Source of the DNA: Metamycoplasma subdolum
GTDB taxonomy: Bacteria > Bacillota_I > Bacilli_A > Mycoplasmatales > Metamycoplasmataceae
Direction of reading: 5' to 3'
Assembly: GCF_033546815.1 (NCBI RefSeq)
Contig: NZ_CP137846.1
Coordinates: 496,001-560,000 of the forward strand
Length of the DNA stretch: 64,000 nucleotides
Below are positions 19,894 through 29,389 of the stretch, piece by piece. Numbering within the stretch: the stretch's first letter is position 1; each line of letters opens with the position of its first letter. Below the pieces are notes generated by a model. The model worked only from the letters and a program-made list of their open reading frames with translations. It ran no database searches and was not told the DNA's origin. Made by a program: the position numbers and the translations under genes.

Positions 19894-20223
19894 GTAAAAA
19901 ATTATAAGTTTATTAATTTTAATTTTTCTTTTTTATTTATTTTTTGTTGAATATTCAAACTAAATAAAGTTTAACGTTGCAAGTATTTTGTTCAAAAAAT
20001 TGAAGTCAAAAATATATTTGATTTATTGAACAAATTTGAATTTTTGAGTATTCAATAAAAAGTACATTTAGCAATAAATTAGTCAAAAGAGTAATTATTT
20101 AGTTTTTTCTTCTCAAATAAGGCAAAAGTTTTCTATTTATTGAAATTTATACTCACTTTTTTTGATAAAATTTTTGCATATTATTTAAAATATAAATTAG
20201 AATAAATATTTCTAACGGAGTTA
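19894..20223. other. Divergent intergenic region plsY / tail-anchored K/A-rich protein
   Basis: Holds two related palindromes, TTGAATATTCAA (19947-19958, perfect) and TTGAGTATTCAA (20044-20055, one mismatch), plus looser TTCAA/TTGAA pairs between them. Both palindromes could serve as operators for the divergent genes. No gene is seen. Confidence 0.45.
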
Positions 20224-21273
20224 ATGATGGAAGAAAAAAAATTAGCGAAAGCAAAAAAACCAGCTAGCGAAAAGAAAGCAACTACTAAAGCTGCTAAACC
20301 AGTTGCTAAACCAGCTGCAACCAAAAAAACAATTACAGTAAAAGACTTAAACAAAAAGGCAGATAAAGTTAAGAAAAGTTCAACAGCCAAAAAAGCACCT
20401 GCTGAAAAACTTTCAAAATACTACATTTCAGAAAAAGTTGACAGAAAAGCAAACGAAGTTACTTTCTCATTCAAGAAAGCAAACGTTAAAGTGAGCCGTA
20501 AATTCGATGACTTCTTAGAAGCAGTTAACGAATTTATTAGAGTTGCTGAATCATCAACAGGAAAATCAAGAGTTTGATTCCACAGAGATGGCGCATACCG
20601 TGGTTCAGTTGACATTACCAAAGCTAAAATTATTGTTGAAAGACTAACTACAACAAAAATTGAAAAAGCTAAAGTAATTGAATATATAGAAACTGAAAAC
20701 CTAGTTGATAAAACAGAACCAAAAGTAGTTAAAAAGGTTATTGAAGAACCAAAAGTTGAAGTAACACCTGTTGTTACTCAAGAAGTTGACCTAAACAAAG
20801 AAGCTTTAAAAGCACAACTTTCAGTTGAACAAGCAGATGCAAAATACACCAAAGATATTAAAGCATCTGAAGTTATTACTTCTCTAAGTGGTTATGAAGT
20901 TATTGTTGAAAAAGTTGTTCCTAACAAAGATGAACTTGAAATTTACTACTACATTCAAAAAGGTGACGCAAGATCAGCTACAACAATTAGAACTCTAAAA
21001 GGATTCAAAAAAGATGCAGTTGTTGTTCTAAAACCAGAAATTATTGAAGTTACTCAACCAATTCTAGTTACAACAACCCTTCCTGAAGAAGAAATCAAAT
21101 CTCAAGAAGCAACTAAGAGTGAAGTAACAGTTGAAGAAAAGAAAGAAGAAGGCACAGTAACCAAAAAAGCAGTAGATCCTCTATGATGATTCTGACTACT
21201 AATTGCAATCTTTGCAGTTATTCTTGTTATTAACATTGTTCTTCTTTCATTAACAGTTGCTGGAAAACTATAA
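20224..21273 (+). CDS. Lys/Ala-rich protein with C-terminal membrane anchor
   Basis: I cannot name this 349-residue protein. Its first 65 residues are an H1-like Lys/Ala/Pro tail (AKKPASEKKATTKAAKPVAK). A compact domain at about 68-140 has the pattern FKKANVKVSRKFDDFLEAVN ... RVWFHRDGAYRGSVD, reminiscent of small DUF2188-like domains. A second, weaker domain at about 195-275 follows, then an acidic linker and one C-terminal membrane helix (about 318-347, WWFWLLIAIFAVIL). With the tail facing the cytoplasm, the basic arm could bind nucleic acid at the membrane; that is inference. Ribosome-binding site CGGAG, and a terminator follows. ATG 20227 is an equally possible start. Confidence 0.7.
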
Positions 21274-21288
21274 TTTTCAATTTTTCAG

Positions 21289-21312
21289 AAAAGAGCTTAG
21301 GCTCTTTTTTTT
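21289..21312 (+). terminator. Terminator before rarA
   Basis: A perfect 8-bp stem AAAAGAGC(21289-21296)/GCTCTTTT(21301-21308), loop TTAG, with further T. Confidence 0.9.
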
Positions 21313-21378
21313 ATCCCTCATATTTGAGTATTTAAATAATTAAATAAAATATAATTAAAAGTATTAAGGTAAGGAAAA

Positions 21379-22590
21379 ATGAACAAAAATTTAGCAAACT
21401 TGCTTCGTCCAAATGAAATAGATGATTTTATTTGTAACGAAAATCAAAAAATTCTTTTTAAAAAAATTATTGAAAATGATGATTTTCGTTCTTTTATATT
21501 TTATGGAAAGCCTGGAACTGGAAAAACTACTATTTCATACATTCTAGCAACTGCTTTAAAAGTTCCTTTTGATTACTTCAACGCTGCTGTTGAATCAAAA
21601 GAAGATTTTGTTAGAAAAATTAAACTTAACAATATCTTAATTGTTGATGAAATTCACAGACTTAATAAAGATAAACAAGATATTTTACTTCCTTATTTAG
21701 AAAATGATATGATCACAATTTATGCTACAACTACTGAAAATCCTTACTTCAAACTAAACCCAGCACTTCGTTCAAGATGTAGCATTATTGAAATTGAAAA
21801 ACCAAATGTAAGTGAAATTAAAACTTTGCTTGAAAAGGCAAATAAAAAAGCAAAATTAGGTTTAAAACTTGCCGAAGAAATTTATCAATTTCTTGCTTTA
21901 CAATCAGGTGGAGATTTCCGCGTTGCACTAAATAACTTAGATTTAGTTTCAAATCTTTCAAAAAACAAAAACTTAACTTTAGAAGAAATTAAGAAAATCA
22001 TTCCTCAAATTCAATTCTCAGCCGACAAAAACCAAGATGTTCACTATGATTACTTATCAGCATTTCATAAATCTTTAAGAGGAGGTGATGTTGATGCGAG
22101 CTTATATTATGGTTTCTTAATCTTTAAATCAGGTGACTTTGATGGCCTTTTTAGAAGAATGCTATGTGCCTCTTATGAAGATGTAGGACTTGCTAATCCT
22201 CAATGTGGTGAACAAACACTTTCTGCCATATTAGCTTTTGAAAGGCTTGGTGTTGCTGAAGGATATTTACCGGTTGCATTTGCTATTGCAAACATTGCAT
22301 TAAGTCCAAAATCAAACTCAGTTTATTTAGCAAGTCAGAAGGTTAAAGAAGATCTGGAACTTGGAAGAATCTTTGATGTTCCAAGCAAACTCAAAGATTC
22401 TCATTATTCTTCTGCTAGCCTTTTAGGAAGAGGTATTGGATATAAATATCCGCATAACTTTGAAAACAGTTGAGTTAAACAAACTTATTTGCCAAAACAA
22501 CTTGAAGATAAAACTTATTTTGAACCAAAAATGCAAGGATATGAAGCTAAAATTATTGAATATTGAAAGAAAATTAAGAAGGAGAACTAA
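21379..22590 (+). CDS. rarA: Replication-associated recombination ATPase RarA (MgsA)
   Basis: RarA is a clamp-loader-like AAA+ ATPase that acts at stalled replication forks. Visible are Walker A GKPGTGKTT (residues 43-51), Walker B ILIVDEIHR, sensor 1 TTTENPYFKLNPALRSR with the arginine finger, and the C-terminal tetramerisation region with RRMLCASYEDVGLANPQ, a family signature. It has 403 residues, close to the usual size. The last 40 residues are reached through TGA-Trp codons. Its TAA overlaps the pheS ATG (TAATG), so pheS is translationally coupled. First gene of rarA-pheS-pheT-cinA. Promoter-like TATAAT near 21350. Confidence 0.93.
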
Positions 22591-23534
22591 TGAAATTTAA
22601 TTTAGATGAAATAAAAAGTTTGGAAGATTTAAAAATTGCTAAAAATAAATTTTCACAATCTGAAGAGCTTTTAGAACTTAAAGCAAAACTAAAAGAAGTT
22701 AATTTTGAAGAAAAAGCCGAAATTGGGAGAAAAATTCAAGCTTTACAAAAAGAAGCTGAAGACTTTTTCAACCAAGCTAAGGAAAAACTTGAAAAAGAAG
22801 CAATCAACTCTTCTTTATCAAAAGAATTTGTTGACGTTGCAATGCCAATGTCTTTTGAAGGTTCACTTCACCCAGTTGAAATTGTTTGCTCACGTTTTAG
22901 AAAATGACTTACTCAAAATGGTTACTTTGAACTTGAACTTGGTGAAATTGAAGAAGATTTATATAACTTTGAAAAATTAAATATTCCAAAAAATCACCCA
23001 GCACGCGACATGCAAGATTCACTTTATTTAGAAAATAACTTACTTTTAAGAACACACAATACTGGTGTTAGTGCAAGAGCACTTGAACAATATAAAAATA
23101 AAGCTTTTAGTCAATTTTGCATTGGTAAAGTTTATAGAAACGATGAAGAAGATGCAACTCACTCACATCAATTTACTCAACTTGATTTAGTAAGTGTAGG
23201 AAAACATTCATTTGGAACATTAATTTATACTTTACAATCAATGCTTTCTTATGTTCTTGAAGAAAAAGTTAAAATTAGACTTCGCCCTTCATACTTTCCT
23301 TTCACTGAACCTTCTGTTGAAGTTGATGTATTTTTCAAAAACAAATGAGTTGAGGTTTTGGGTGCAGGAATGCTTCATGAAAATGTTTTAAAAGAAGCAG
23401 GCTATACAAACAAAATGAATGGAATTGCAGCCGGAGTTGGAGTTGAAAGAATTGTAATGATTAAATATGGTATTGAAGATATTCGCGAATTTTATTTAAA
23501 TGATCAAAGATTTTTAAGACAATTCAAAAATTAA
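22590..23534 (+). CDS. pheS: Phenylalanine-tRNA ligase alpha subunit
   Basis: The catalytic subunit of the heterotetrameric PheRS that charges tRNA-Phe. An N-terminal coiled coil (about 1-80) is followed by the class II core: [10 protein letters not shown], motif 2 around [30 protein letters not shown], and motif 3 [13 protein letters not shown]. At 314 residues it is slightly shorter than the usual 330-345, mainly in the N-terminal arm. Two TGA-Trp codons lie inside conserved sequence. The start overlaps the rarA stop; pheT follows after 9 bases with the ribosome-binding site AAGGAG. No T-box leader is present. Confidence 0.95.
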
Positions 23535-23543
23535 GGAGTAAAC

Positions 23544-25706
23544 ATGATTTTTTCATATAAAAAATTAATTAAATTAGCGAATATAAACGAACCAGTTGAA
23601 AAAGTTGTAGAGGCAATAAATTCAATCGGTTTTGAAGTTGAAGAAGTTAAAAAATTTAACGAAATTGAAGGCATTAAATTTGGTCATGTAGTTGAAGCTT
23701 ATAAAAACGAAAATGCGGATCGTTTAACTGTTTGTGAAATTCAACTTTCAGACAGAAGAACTATCATTCAAACTACTGCAACAAACGTTAAAAAGGGTGA
23801 TTATTTAATGTGCTTTGTTCCTGGCTCAAAAAGTGGAAAAACTACATTTACTTCAAGAGTTATGCAAGGAATTGAATCACACGGAATGCTTATTAGTTTA
23901 AGTGAACTTGGATTTGATGAACAAGTTACTCCAGAAGAATTTTATGATCAAATTTTTACATTTGGAAAAGTTGACTTAACATTAGATCCACTTGAACATT
24001 TGGATCTTCGTGATTGACTAATTGATGTTACTATTTTATCTAATAGAGCAGATGCAAATTCTTACTTGATTATGGCTAAAGAACTTGCTGCATATTTTGA
24101 TTCAAAGCCGGAAAAATTAGAAGATAAAAAACCTACATTTTATTCAGATCTTTCAGTAGGTAAATTAGAGGCTACAAAACACTTTACTTTACTTGAAGCA
24201 AATGTTAAAAATGAAGAAACAAGCTTAGAAGATAAACTGTTTTTATGAAAGCATGGATTTAAGACATTTTCACATGCAGTAAACTTATCAAATCTAACCT
24301 TGCTTTATTCAGGTGTTCCATGTCACGTATATCCGAAAAACGCCTTGATTAACAATGTTTTTTGAACTTCGCTTGAAAGTGAAACAGTCAATATTTTAGG
24401 CAATAAAGAAGTAAAACTTGAAAACAATTTAGTTGTTAAAAATGACAACAAAATTGTATCAATTGCTGGAACAATTGGACTTGAAAATATCCAAACAAGA
24501 GGTGAAGAAAATGTTGTGTTTGAACTCGCTTCTTTTGATTTAAAAGAAGTAAGAAAATCAGCTAAACAAATTAAGTTAGAAACACCTTCATCAAATAGAG
24601 CTTCAAAAGAAATTTGCTTTGGTGAAATTAAGTTAGCACATGAATATTTGACTTCAAAATTAAACAACTTCACCTTACCAATAAATGATGAAAAAATTAG
24701 ACTTAAAAAGATAAAAATTGACCCAACATATATTAATAAATATGCAGGTTCATTAATAACAAAAACCGCAAAATACGCTGATGTTTTAAAGAAATTAAGC
24801 ACCCTTGAATTTAAATTTAATAAAGAATTTACTGAAGTTACTTTCCCAACTTATCGTTATGATTTAGAGACATTGCAAGACTTTGTTGAAGAAGTTTTTA
24901 GATTTTATGGATATAACAATTTCAAAGCTAAAACCCCTGATCAAACAAGGTTAATAATTACTGATTCAGTAAGAGAAAAAATGCAAGAAAAAATGGTTGC
25001 AAAAGGTTATCAAAACGTTCGTACATTTACTTTAATTAACCCCCAAGAAAACAAAATAAATGTCTTTAATTTCAATGAAGATCTACTTATTCCAACTTCA
25101 AAGAATTTACAACATTCAATTATCAGAAAATCAATGGCAATTTCACTCTTTGAAGTTATGATAAATAATCAAAAACAAGGTATTTCAAAAGGAAGTTATT
25201 TTGAAATCGGAATGATTCAAAATATTTCTAATGTTTTAGGCCTTATATCAAACGAAAAAACTTTTAATGAAATTAAAAAAGATATAATTAGTTTGACTAA
25301 TCAAGAAATAAACTTCAAAAAAGAAGAAAATGAATTTTTACATCCAAATGTTAGTGCTTTCATTTATTTAAAAGATACTCTTGTTGGATATATTGGAAAA
25401 ATTCATCCAGCAATACTTAAAACTAACTCAATTTTTGCCGAAATTTTCTTAGATAAAATTGAAAGCAAGAAACTAAACTACAAAACTTATGCTCACCTCC
25501 CTTTAAAAAGTAGAGATTTGACAATCAATTTAAAAACAAACGAATCTGTAGAAGAATTTATGCAAAAGCTTAAATCTTACAAAGGAATCTTTGATGTTAA
25601 AATTCTTGGCATCTACAAAAAAGAAGATGGAACACAAAATGTTACTTTTTCATTCTTAATGGAAGAATGAGCAACTAAAAAATTTGATAAGGATTTCAAT
25701 GAATAA
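23544..25706 (+). CDS. pheT: Phenylalanine-tRNA ligase beta subunit
   Basis: The editing and tRNA-binding subunit of PheRS, 720 residues. Domain order is visible: N-terminal fold, tRNA-binding OB domain (about 40-150, containing NADRLTVCEIQL and GIESHGMLIS), B3/B4 editing region, B5 and catalytic-like core (PTYRYDLETLQDFVEEVFRF), and the C-terminal ferredoxin-like anticodon-binding domain (about 628-720, AHLPLKSRDLTINLK). Shorter than the typical ~800 residues, as in other mollicutes. The frame crosses several TGA-Trp codons. Its last 8 bases overlap the cinA start. Confidence 0.95.
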
Positions 25707-26103
25707 AACACTTGCAAGTATTGAATCTTTCACAGGTGGCAAATTTGCTGACAGAATTGTTTCACATCCTGGTGCTAGCGAATATTTTAAAGGTTCAATC
25801 GTAACTTATGCTACTGAAGTTAAAGAAAAACTTGGAATTAATGTAGAAAAAGGCACAATTTCAAGTATGTGTGCTTACGAAATGTCAAAAAAAGGAAGAG
25901 AATTTTTTGATGTTGAGGTTTGCGTTTCTTTTACAGGAAATGCAGGGCCTGATGTTATGGAAGATCAACCAGTTGGACTTTGTTTTATCGCAATAAATAA
26001 CGAAGTTTATGAAATAAATTTCACTGGTGAAAGAAACGAAATTCGTAAACAAGCAGTTGACTTTGCGATGGATAAATTGAAAGAAAAGGGCTTTATTTTT
26101 TAA
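25699..26103 (+). CDS. cinA: CinA C-terminal-domain amidohydrolase (PncC-like)
   Basis: A 134-residue protein consisting only of the CinA C-terminal domain, which in other bacteria deamidates nicotinamide mononucleotide in pyridine-nucleotide salvage. The hallmark is LASIESFTGGKFADRIV at the N-terminus, followed by FKGSIVTYATEVKEKLG and the TGNAGPD loop. The molybdopterin-binding half of full-length CinA is absent, as is common in mollicutes. ATG 25699 has AAGGA six bases upstream and overlaps pheT; an upstream in-frame TTG at 25684 is less likely. The cinA-recA neighbourhood is conserved in many Firmicutes. Confidence 0.88.
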   Translation: MNKTLASIESFTGGKFADRIVSHPGASEYFKGSIVTYATEVKEKLGINVEKGTISSMCAYEMSKKGREFFDVEVCVSFTGNAGPDVMEDQPVGLCFIAINNEVYEINFTGERNEIRKQAVDFAMDKLKEKGFIF

Positions 26104-26116
26104 AGCACTTTTTTTT

Positions 26117-26153
26117 GAAAGTTGGAAACAATTTTACAACTTTCAAACTTTTA
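26117..26153 (+). terminator. Terminator-like hairpin after cinA
   Basis: GAAAGTTG(26117-26124)/CAACTTTC(26137-26144), a perfect 8-bp stem with a 12-base loop, followed by AAACTTTTAG. The T run is weak, so termination may be partial. Confidence 0.55.
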
Positions 26154-26154
26154 G

Positions 26155-26240
26155 TTTTCCTATCTTTTTCTCAAAGTTTTCCTAAAGCTTTCACAAAGTT
26201 TTCTCAAATTTTAGTTATCTTAAAAACCATATGTTAAATT
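26155..26240 (+). promoter_or_regulatory. recA promoter with phased 11-bp repeat array
   Basis: Four clear units lie at 26166-26176 (TTTTCTCAAAG), 26177-26187 (TTTTCCTAAAG), 26188-26198 (CTTTCACAAAG) and 26199-26209 (TTTTCTCAAAT), with a degenerate fifth at 26155-26165. A -10 candidate TATGTT lies at 26230-26235, so the array covers the -35 region. Two units are identical to units at rmuC and the CTTTCACAAAG unit is shared exactly. Confidence 0.7.
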
Positions 26241-26260
26241 AAAAAGTGGAGGAAATAAAT

Positions 26261-27265
26261 TTGAATAAGAAACAACAAAATGAATCAGAAAAATTATTAT
26301 CTGAAACTTTAAAAGAAATAGAAAAACGCTTTGGAAAAGAAGCAATTATGATTTTGGGAGAAAAACCGGATATCATTCCGGAAACTTTTTCTAGTGGAAG
26401 TTTAGCTATCAATAAAGCTTTAGGAATTAATGGATGGCCCAAGGGAAGAGTTATTGAAATTTTCGGACCCGAAAGTAGTGGTAAAACCACTATTGCCCTT
26501 CATGCAATTAGTGAAGTTCAAAAACTGGGTGGAGTTGCTGCTTTTATTGACGCGGAACACTCAATAGATCCAAACTATGCTAAAAATTTGGGTGTGGATA
26601 TTGATAATTTAATATTATCTCAGCCTGATAGCGGCGAACAAGCCCTTGAAATTGTAGACTGTTTAGCAAAAACCGGTGCATTAGACTTAATAGTAGTCGA
26701 TTCTGTGGCAGCACTAGTGCCTGAAGCAGAACTAAATGGTGAAATGAAAGATCAAGTAATTGGCGCTCAAGCAAGACTTATGTCAAAAGCTTTAAGAAAA
26801 ATTACTGGCTCTCTTTCAAAAAACAAAACTACTATTATATTTATTAATCAAATAAGAGAAAAAATTGGTGTAATTTTTGGAAATCCAGAAACAACTCCTG
26901 GTGGAAAAGCATTAAAATTCTATTCAACAATTAGACTAGAGGTTCGTAAACAACAAAATTTAACAAATAATGGTGATATTCTAGGAAATGTTATCAAATG
27001 TAAGGTTGTTAAAAACAAACTTGCTGCACCTTATAAAACAGCTATTGTTGAAATAGTTTTCTCAAGAGGAATTTCTTATGTAAAAGAAATTATTAACTTT
27101 GCAGATGAATTTAAAATCATTGAAAAGAAAGGTTCTTGATTTAATTACAAAGGTGAAAATATTGCTCAAGGTGTAGGCAATTTACAAATTCTTTTACAAA
27201 ACGAAGTTGATTTATTTAAAGAAATTGAACAAAAAGTAAAAGAAAAGCTAACTGAAAAAGAATAA
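26261..27265 (+). CDS. recA: Recombinase RecA
   Basis: RecA forms ATP-dependent filaments on single-stranded DNA and drives homologous recombination. The 334 residues contain Walker [10 protein letters not shown] (69-77), [16 protein letters not shown], Walker [18 protein letters not shown], and the L2/effector region [21 protein letters not shown]. Length is near the minimum of the family. The start is TTG 26261, spaced correctly from GGAGG at 26248-26252; the GTG at 26246 lies inside that ribosome-binding site. The last third is reached through a TGA-Trp codon. Own promoter with the 11-bp repeat array; a weak hairpin follows. Confidence 0.96.
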
Positions 27266-27272
27266 AAAATAT

Positions 27273-27297
27273 GCCTTAAATCAAGGCTTATTTTAAA
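27273..27297 (+). terminator. Weak terminator of recA
   Basis: GCCTT/AAGGC stem with loop AAATC, followed by TTATTTT. Only five base pairs, so read-through is possible. Confidence 0.5.
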
Positions 27298-27320
27298 AAA
27301 TCGTCAAAATCGCTTTTGCG

Positions 27321-27353
27321 TTAATTCTTTCTAAAGAATTAAATGTGTTATAA
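27321..27353 (+). promoter_or_regulatory. ymdB operon promoter with 10-bp inverted repeat
   Basis: TTAATTCTTT(27321-27330) and AAAGAATTAA(27333-27342) form a perfect 10-bp dyad separated by CT, directly followed by a consensus TATAAT (27348-27353). The start codon is only 9 bases after the -10, so the transcript is leaderless or nearly so. The dyad covers the -35 region and looks like an operator. Confidence 0.6.
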
Positions 27354-27362
27354 TTGCAAAAT

Positions 27363-28172
27363 ATGGAAAGCAACAACATTAACGTTCTATTTTTAGGTGA
27401 TATTTTTGGTGACCCTGGAATTCAAGTGGTTAAAAAATACTTACCTAAACTAAAAAAAGACCACAAAATTGATTTTGTAATTGCTCAAGCTGAAAATGTT
27501 TCAGGGAGAAAGGGTTTTGTCCCAAGTGATTACAAAAAATTAAAAGAAATTGGCATCGATGCTTTTACTTTAGGAAACCATGTTTGAGCTAAGGGTGAAA
27601 TTAGTTCAATTATTGCTAATGAAGATTTAATAAGACCTGCTAATATTAACGAAAACTATCCAGGGAGTGGTATTCGCTTTTTTAAGATTAAAAACAAAAA
27701 AATTGCAATCGTTTCTATGCTTGGGATTAATTTCAATCCTTTGCTAGCACCATGACATGAAAGTTCAGCAAATAACTTTTTTGATGAATTTGATAAGCTT
27801 TATGGTTCAAATTATGCTGATTATTGAATTATTGACTTTCATGGTGAAACAACAAGTGAAAAGGCAGTTTTTGGACTTTATATTGATGGAAAAGTGGATG
27901 CACTTTTTGGAACACATACTCACGTTCAGACTAACGATGCAAGAGTCTTGCCAAACGGCACTTACTTCATAACAGATGCTGGCATGTGTGGTCCAACTAA
28001 TTGTGCAATTGGTGCAGATTACAATTCTGTTTATCAGCAAATGAGATATCATTTGAATTCACGTTTTAAAGTATCAACTAATAAATGTCAAGTGAATGGT
28101 GTTGTATTTACGTTAACGAAAGATTTTAATGAAAAAAGAATAACCCCGATTAATTTTATTGAGGAAGAGTAA
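27363..28172 (+). CDS. ymdB: YmdB-type metallophosphoesterase (TIGR00282 family)
   Basis: A 269-residue dinuclear-metal phosphodiesterase; B. subtilis YmdB hydrolyses 2',3'-cyclic nucleotides. Metal-binding motifs in order: LGDIFGDPG, AQAENVSGRKG, TLGNHVW, IDFHGETTSEK and GTHTHVQTND. Three TGA-Trp codons are crossed. ATG 27363 is chosen; there is no ribosome-binding site because the -10 box lies immediately upstream (leaderless start). First gene of a seven-gene operon. Its TAA overlaps the nusB ATG. Confidence 0.9.
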
Positions 28173-28666
28173 TGGAAAAAAAGCAAATTAAAGACGATTT
28201 TTTTAATGAAGATAATGAAGATTTCAAACTTACCGAAGAAGAAGAAAACAAACTTGCTTTTATTATTAGAAGATACGAAAAAAGAACAAAATTTATCTTT
28301 TGAATTTATCAAAGTGAACTTTTAGAAGAAAGCTTGAATGCGAGTAAATTATTTGATGAAGTCTTCTTAGATCAAAGAGAATATTTTGCTGTTAAAAAAA
28401 TAGAAAAAAACTATCCAATTTATAAAAAACTTATTAGTAGTGTTTTAAACCCAGGTTGAACTTATGAGAGAGTCCAACCGCTTTTAAGAGCAATTATGAT
28501 TTATGGAATTTTTGAATTCTCATTCAACAAAAAAAATGTAGTTATTAATGAAATGATAAATATTACTAAAATTTTTGTACCCGGAATTTACTATAAATTT
28601 TTAAATAAAATTCTAGACTTAATTAGTAGAATCTTAGAATCAAAAACTTATGAAAATAAAAACTAA
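28172..28666 (+). CDS. nusB: Transcription antitermination factor NusB
   Basis: NusB binds boxA RNA with ribosomal protein S10 during rRNA transcription. The 164-residue protein has an acidic N-terminal extension (about 1-30), then the all-helical NusB fold with RVQPLLRAIMIYGIFEF and VVINEMINITKIFVP, which match the conserved LRLAIYEL and VINEAVELAK segments. It is divergent, so the call rests on these motifs and on position. It overlaps ymdB by one base (TAATG) and tlyA by 17 bases. Confidence 0.75.
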
Positions 28667-29387
28667 AGATACTCTTTTAAATTTAGTAGTTTCTAGGTTT
28701 GAGATTGATGAAAAAACAGCAACTTCTTTCATTCGTGAAGGGAAGGTTATTGTCAATTCTGAAAAACTTATTTTACCAAGTTTACAAGTAAGACTTGATT
28801 CAAAAATTGAATTATTACAAAAAGAAAAATATGTATCTCGTGGTGCCTACAAATTACTTGAAGCAATTAAAAAATTTAATATAAACGTTGAAAATAAAAT
28901 TTGCCTTGATATTGGAAGTTCCACTGGAGGTTTTGTACAAGTTTTACTTGAACATAAGGCAAAAAAAGTTTATGCAAATGATGTTGGAACAAATCAACTA
29001 GACTTTAAATTAAGAACAAATGAAAATGTAATAGTTTATGAAAAAACTAATCTTAAAAATTTAGATCTTTCACACTTTAAAGAAGAGCTAGATTTTATAA
29101 CATGTGATGTTAGTTTTATTTCGTTGAAACATGTTTTCAAAGTAGCAAAAGAATTATTAAAAAGTGGTAAACAAATAATGGCACTTATTAAACCACAATT
29201 TGAAGCTATTTCTAAATATGTTGAAGAAGGCGGATTTGTTAAAGAAGAGCACCATGAATATATAATTAATAAAGTAATAAACTACGCAAAAGAGAATGGA
29301 TTCAAATTAATTAGTTTAGAGCCAAGTCCCATTTTAGGATTAACAAGTAAAAACAAAGAATACATATCTCTTTTTGAAAAGGAGTAA
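28650..29387 (+). CDS. tlyA: TlyA-family rRNA 2'-O-methyltransferase
   Basis: TlyA proteins methylate cytidine 2'-OH in 16S/23S rRNA; some members were once called hemolysins. The 245-residue protein has an N-terminal S4 RNA-binding domain (about 1-60, including FIREGKVIVN) and an FtsJ-like Rossmann domain with the SAM motif CLDIGSSTGGFVQVLL and the later motifs FITCDVSFISLKHV and ALIKPQFEA. No TGA codon interrupts the frame. It starts inside the end of nusB; sufS follows after 2 bases with the ribosome-binding site AAGGAG. Confidence 0.9.
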   Translation: MKIKTKDTLLNLVVSRFEIDEKTATSFIREGKVIVNSEKLILPSLQVRLDSKIELLQKEKYVSRGAYKLLEAIKKFNINVENKICLDIGSSTGGFVQVLLEHKAKKVYANDVGTNQLDFKLRTNENVIVYEKTNLKNLDLSHFKEELDFITCDVSFISLKHVFKVAKELLKSGKQIMALIKPQFEAISKYVEEGGFVKEEHHEYIINKVINYAKENGFKLISLEPSPILGLTSKNKEYISLFEKE

Positions 29388-29389
29388 CA

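Noticed and set aside
22560-22600. T-box leader for pheS
   Set aside because: pheS overlaps the rarA stop codon; there is no leader space and no T-box sequence.
25684-25698. TTG start for the CinA-like protein
   Set aside because: ATG 25699 has a ribosome-binding site and matches the family start; the upstream codons only extend into pheT.
26155-26209. MraZ-type operator (AAAGTG repeats)
   Set aside because: The phased-repeat format is similar, but the units read AAAGTTT/AAAGCTT rather than AAAGTG, and neither recA nor rmuC is in a cell-division cluster. Kept as an undescribed array.
26246-26260. GTG start of recA
   Set aside because: The GTG overlaps the GGAGG ribosome-binding site itself; TTG at 26261 has correct spacing and gives a normal RecA N-terminus.
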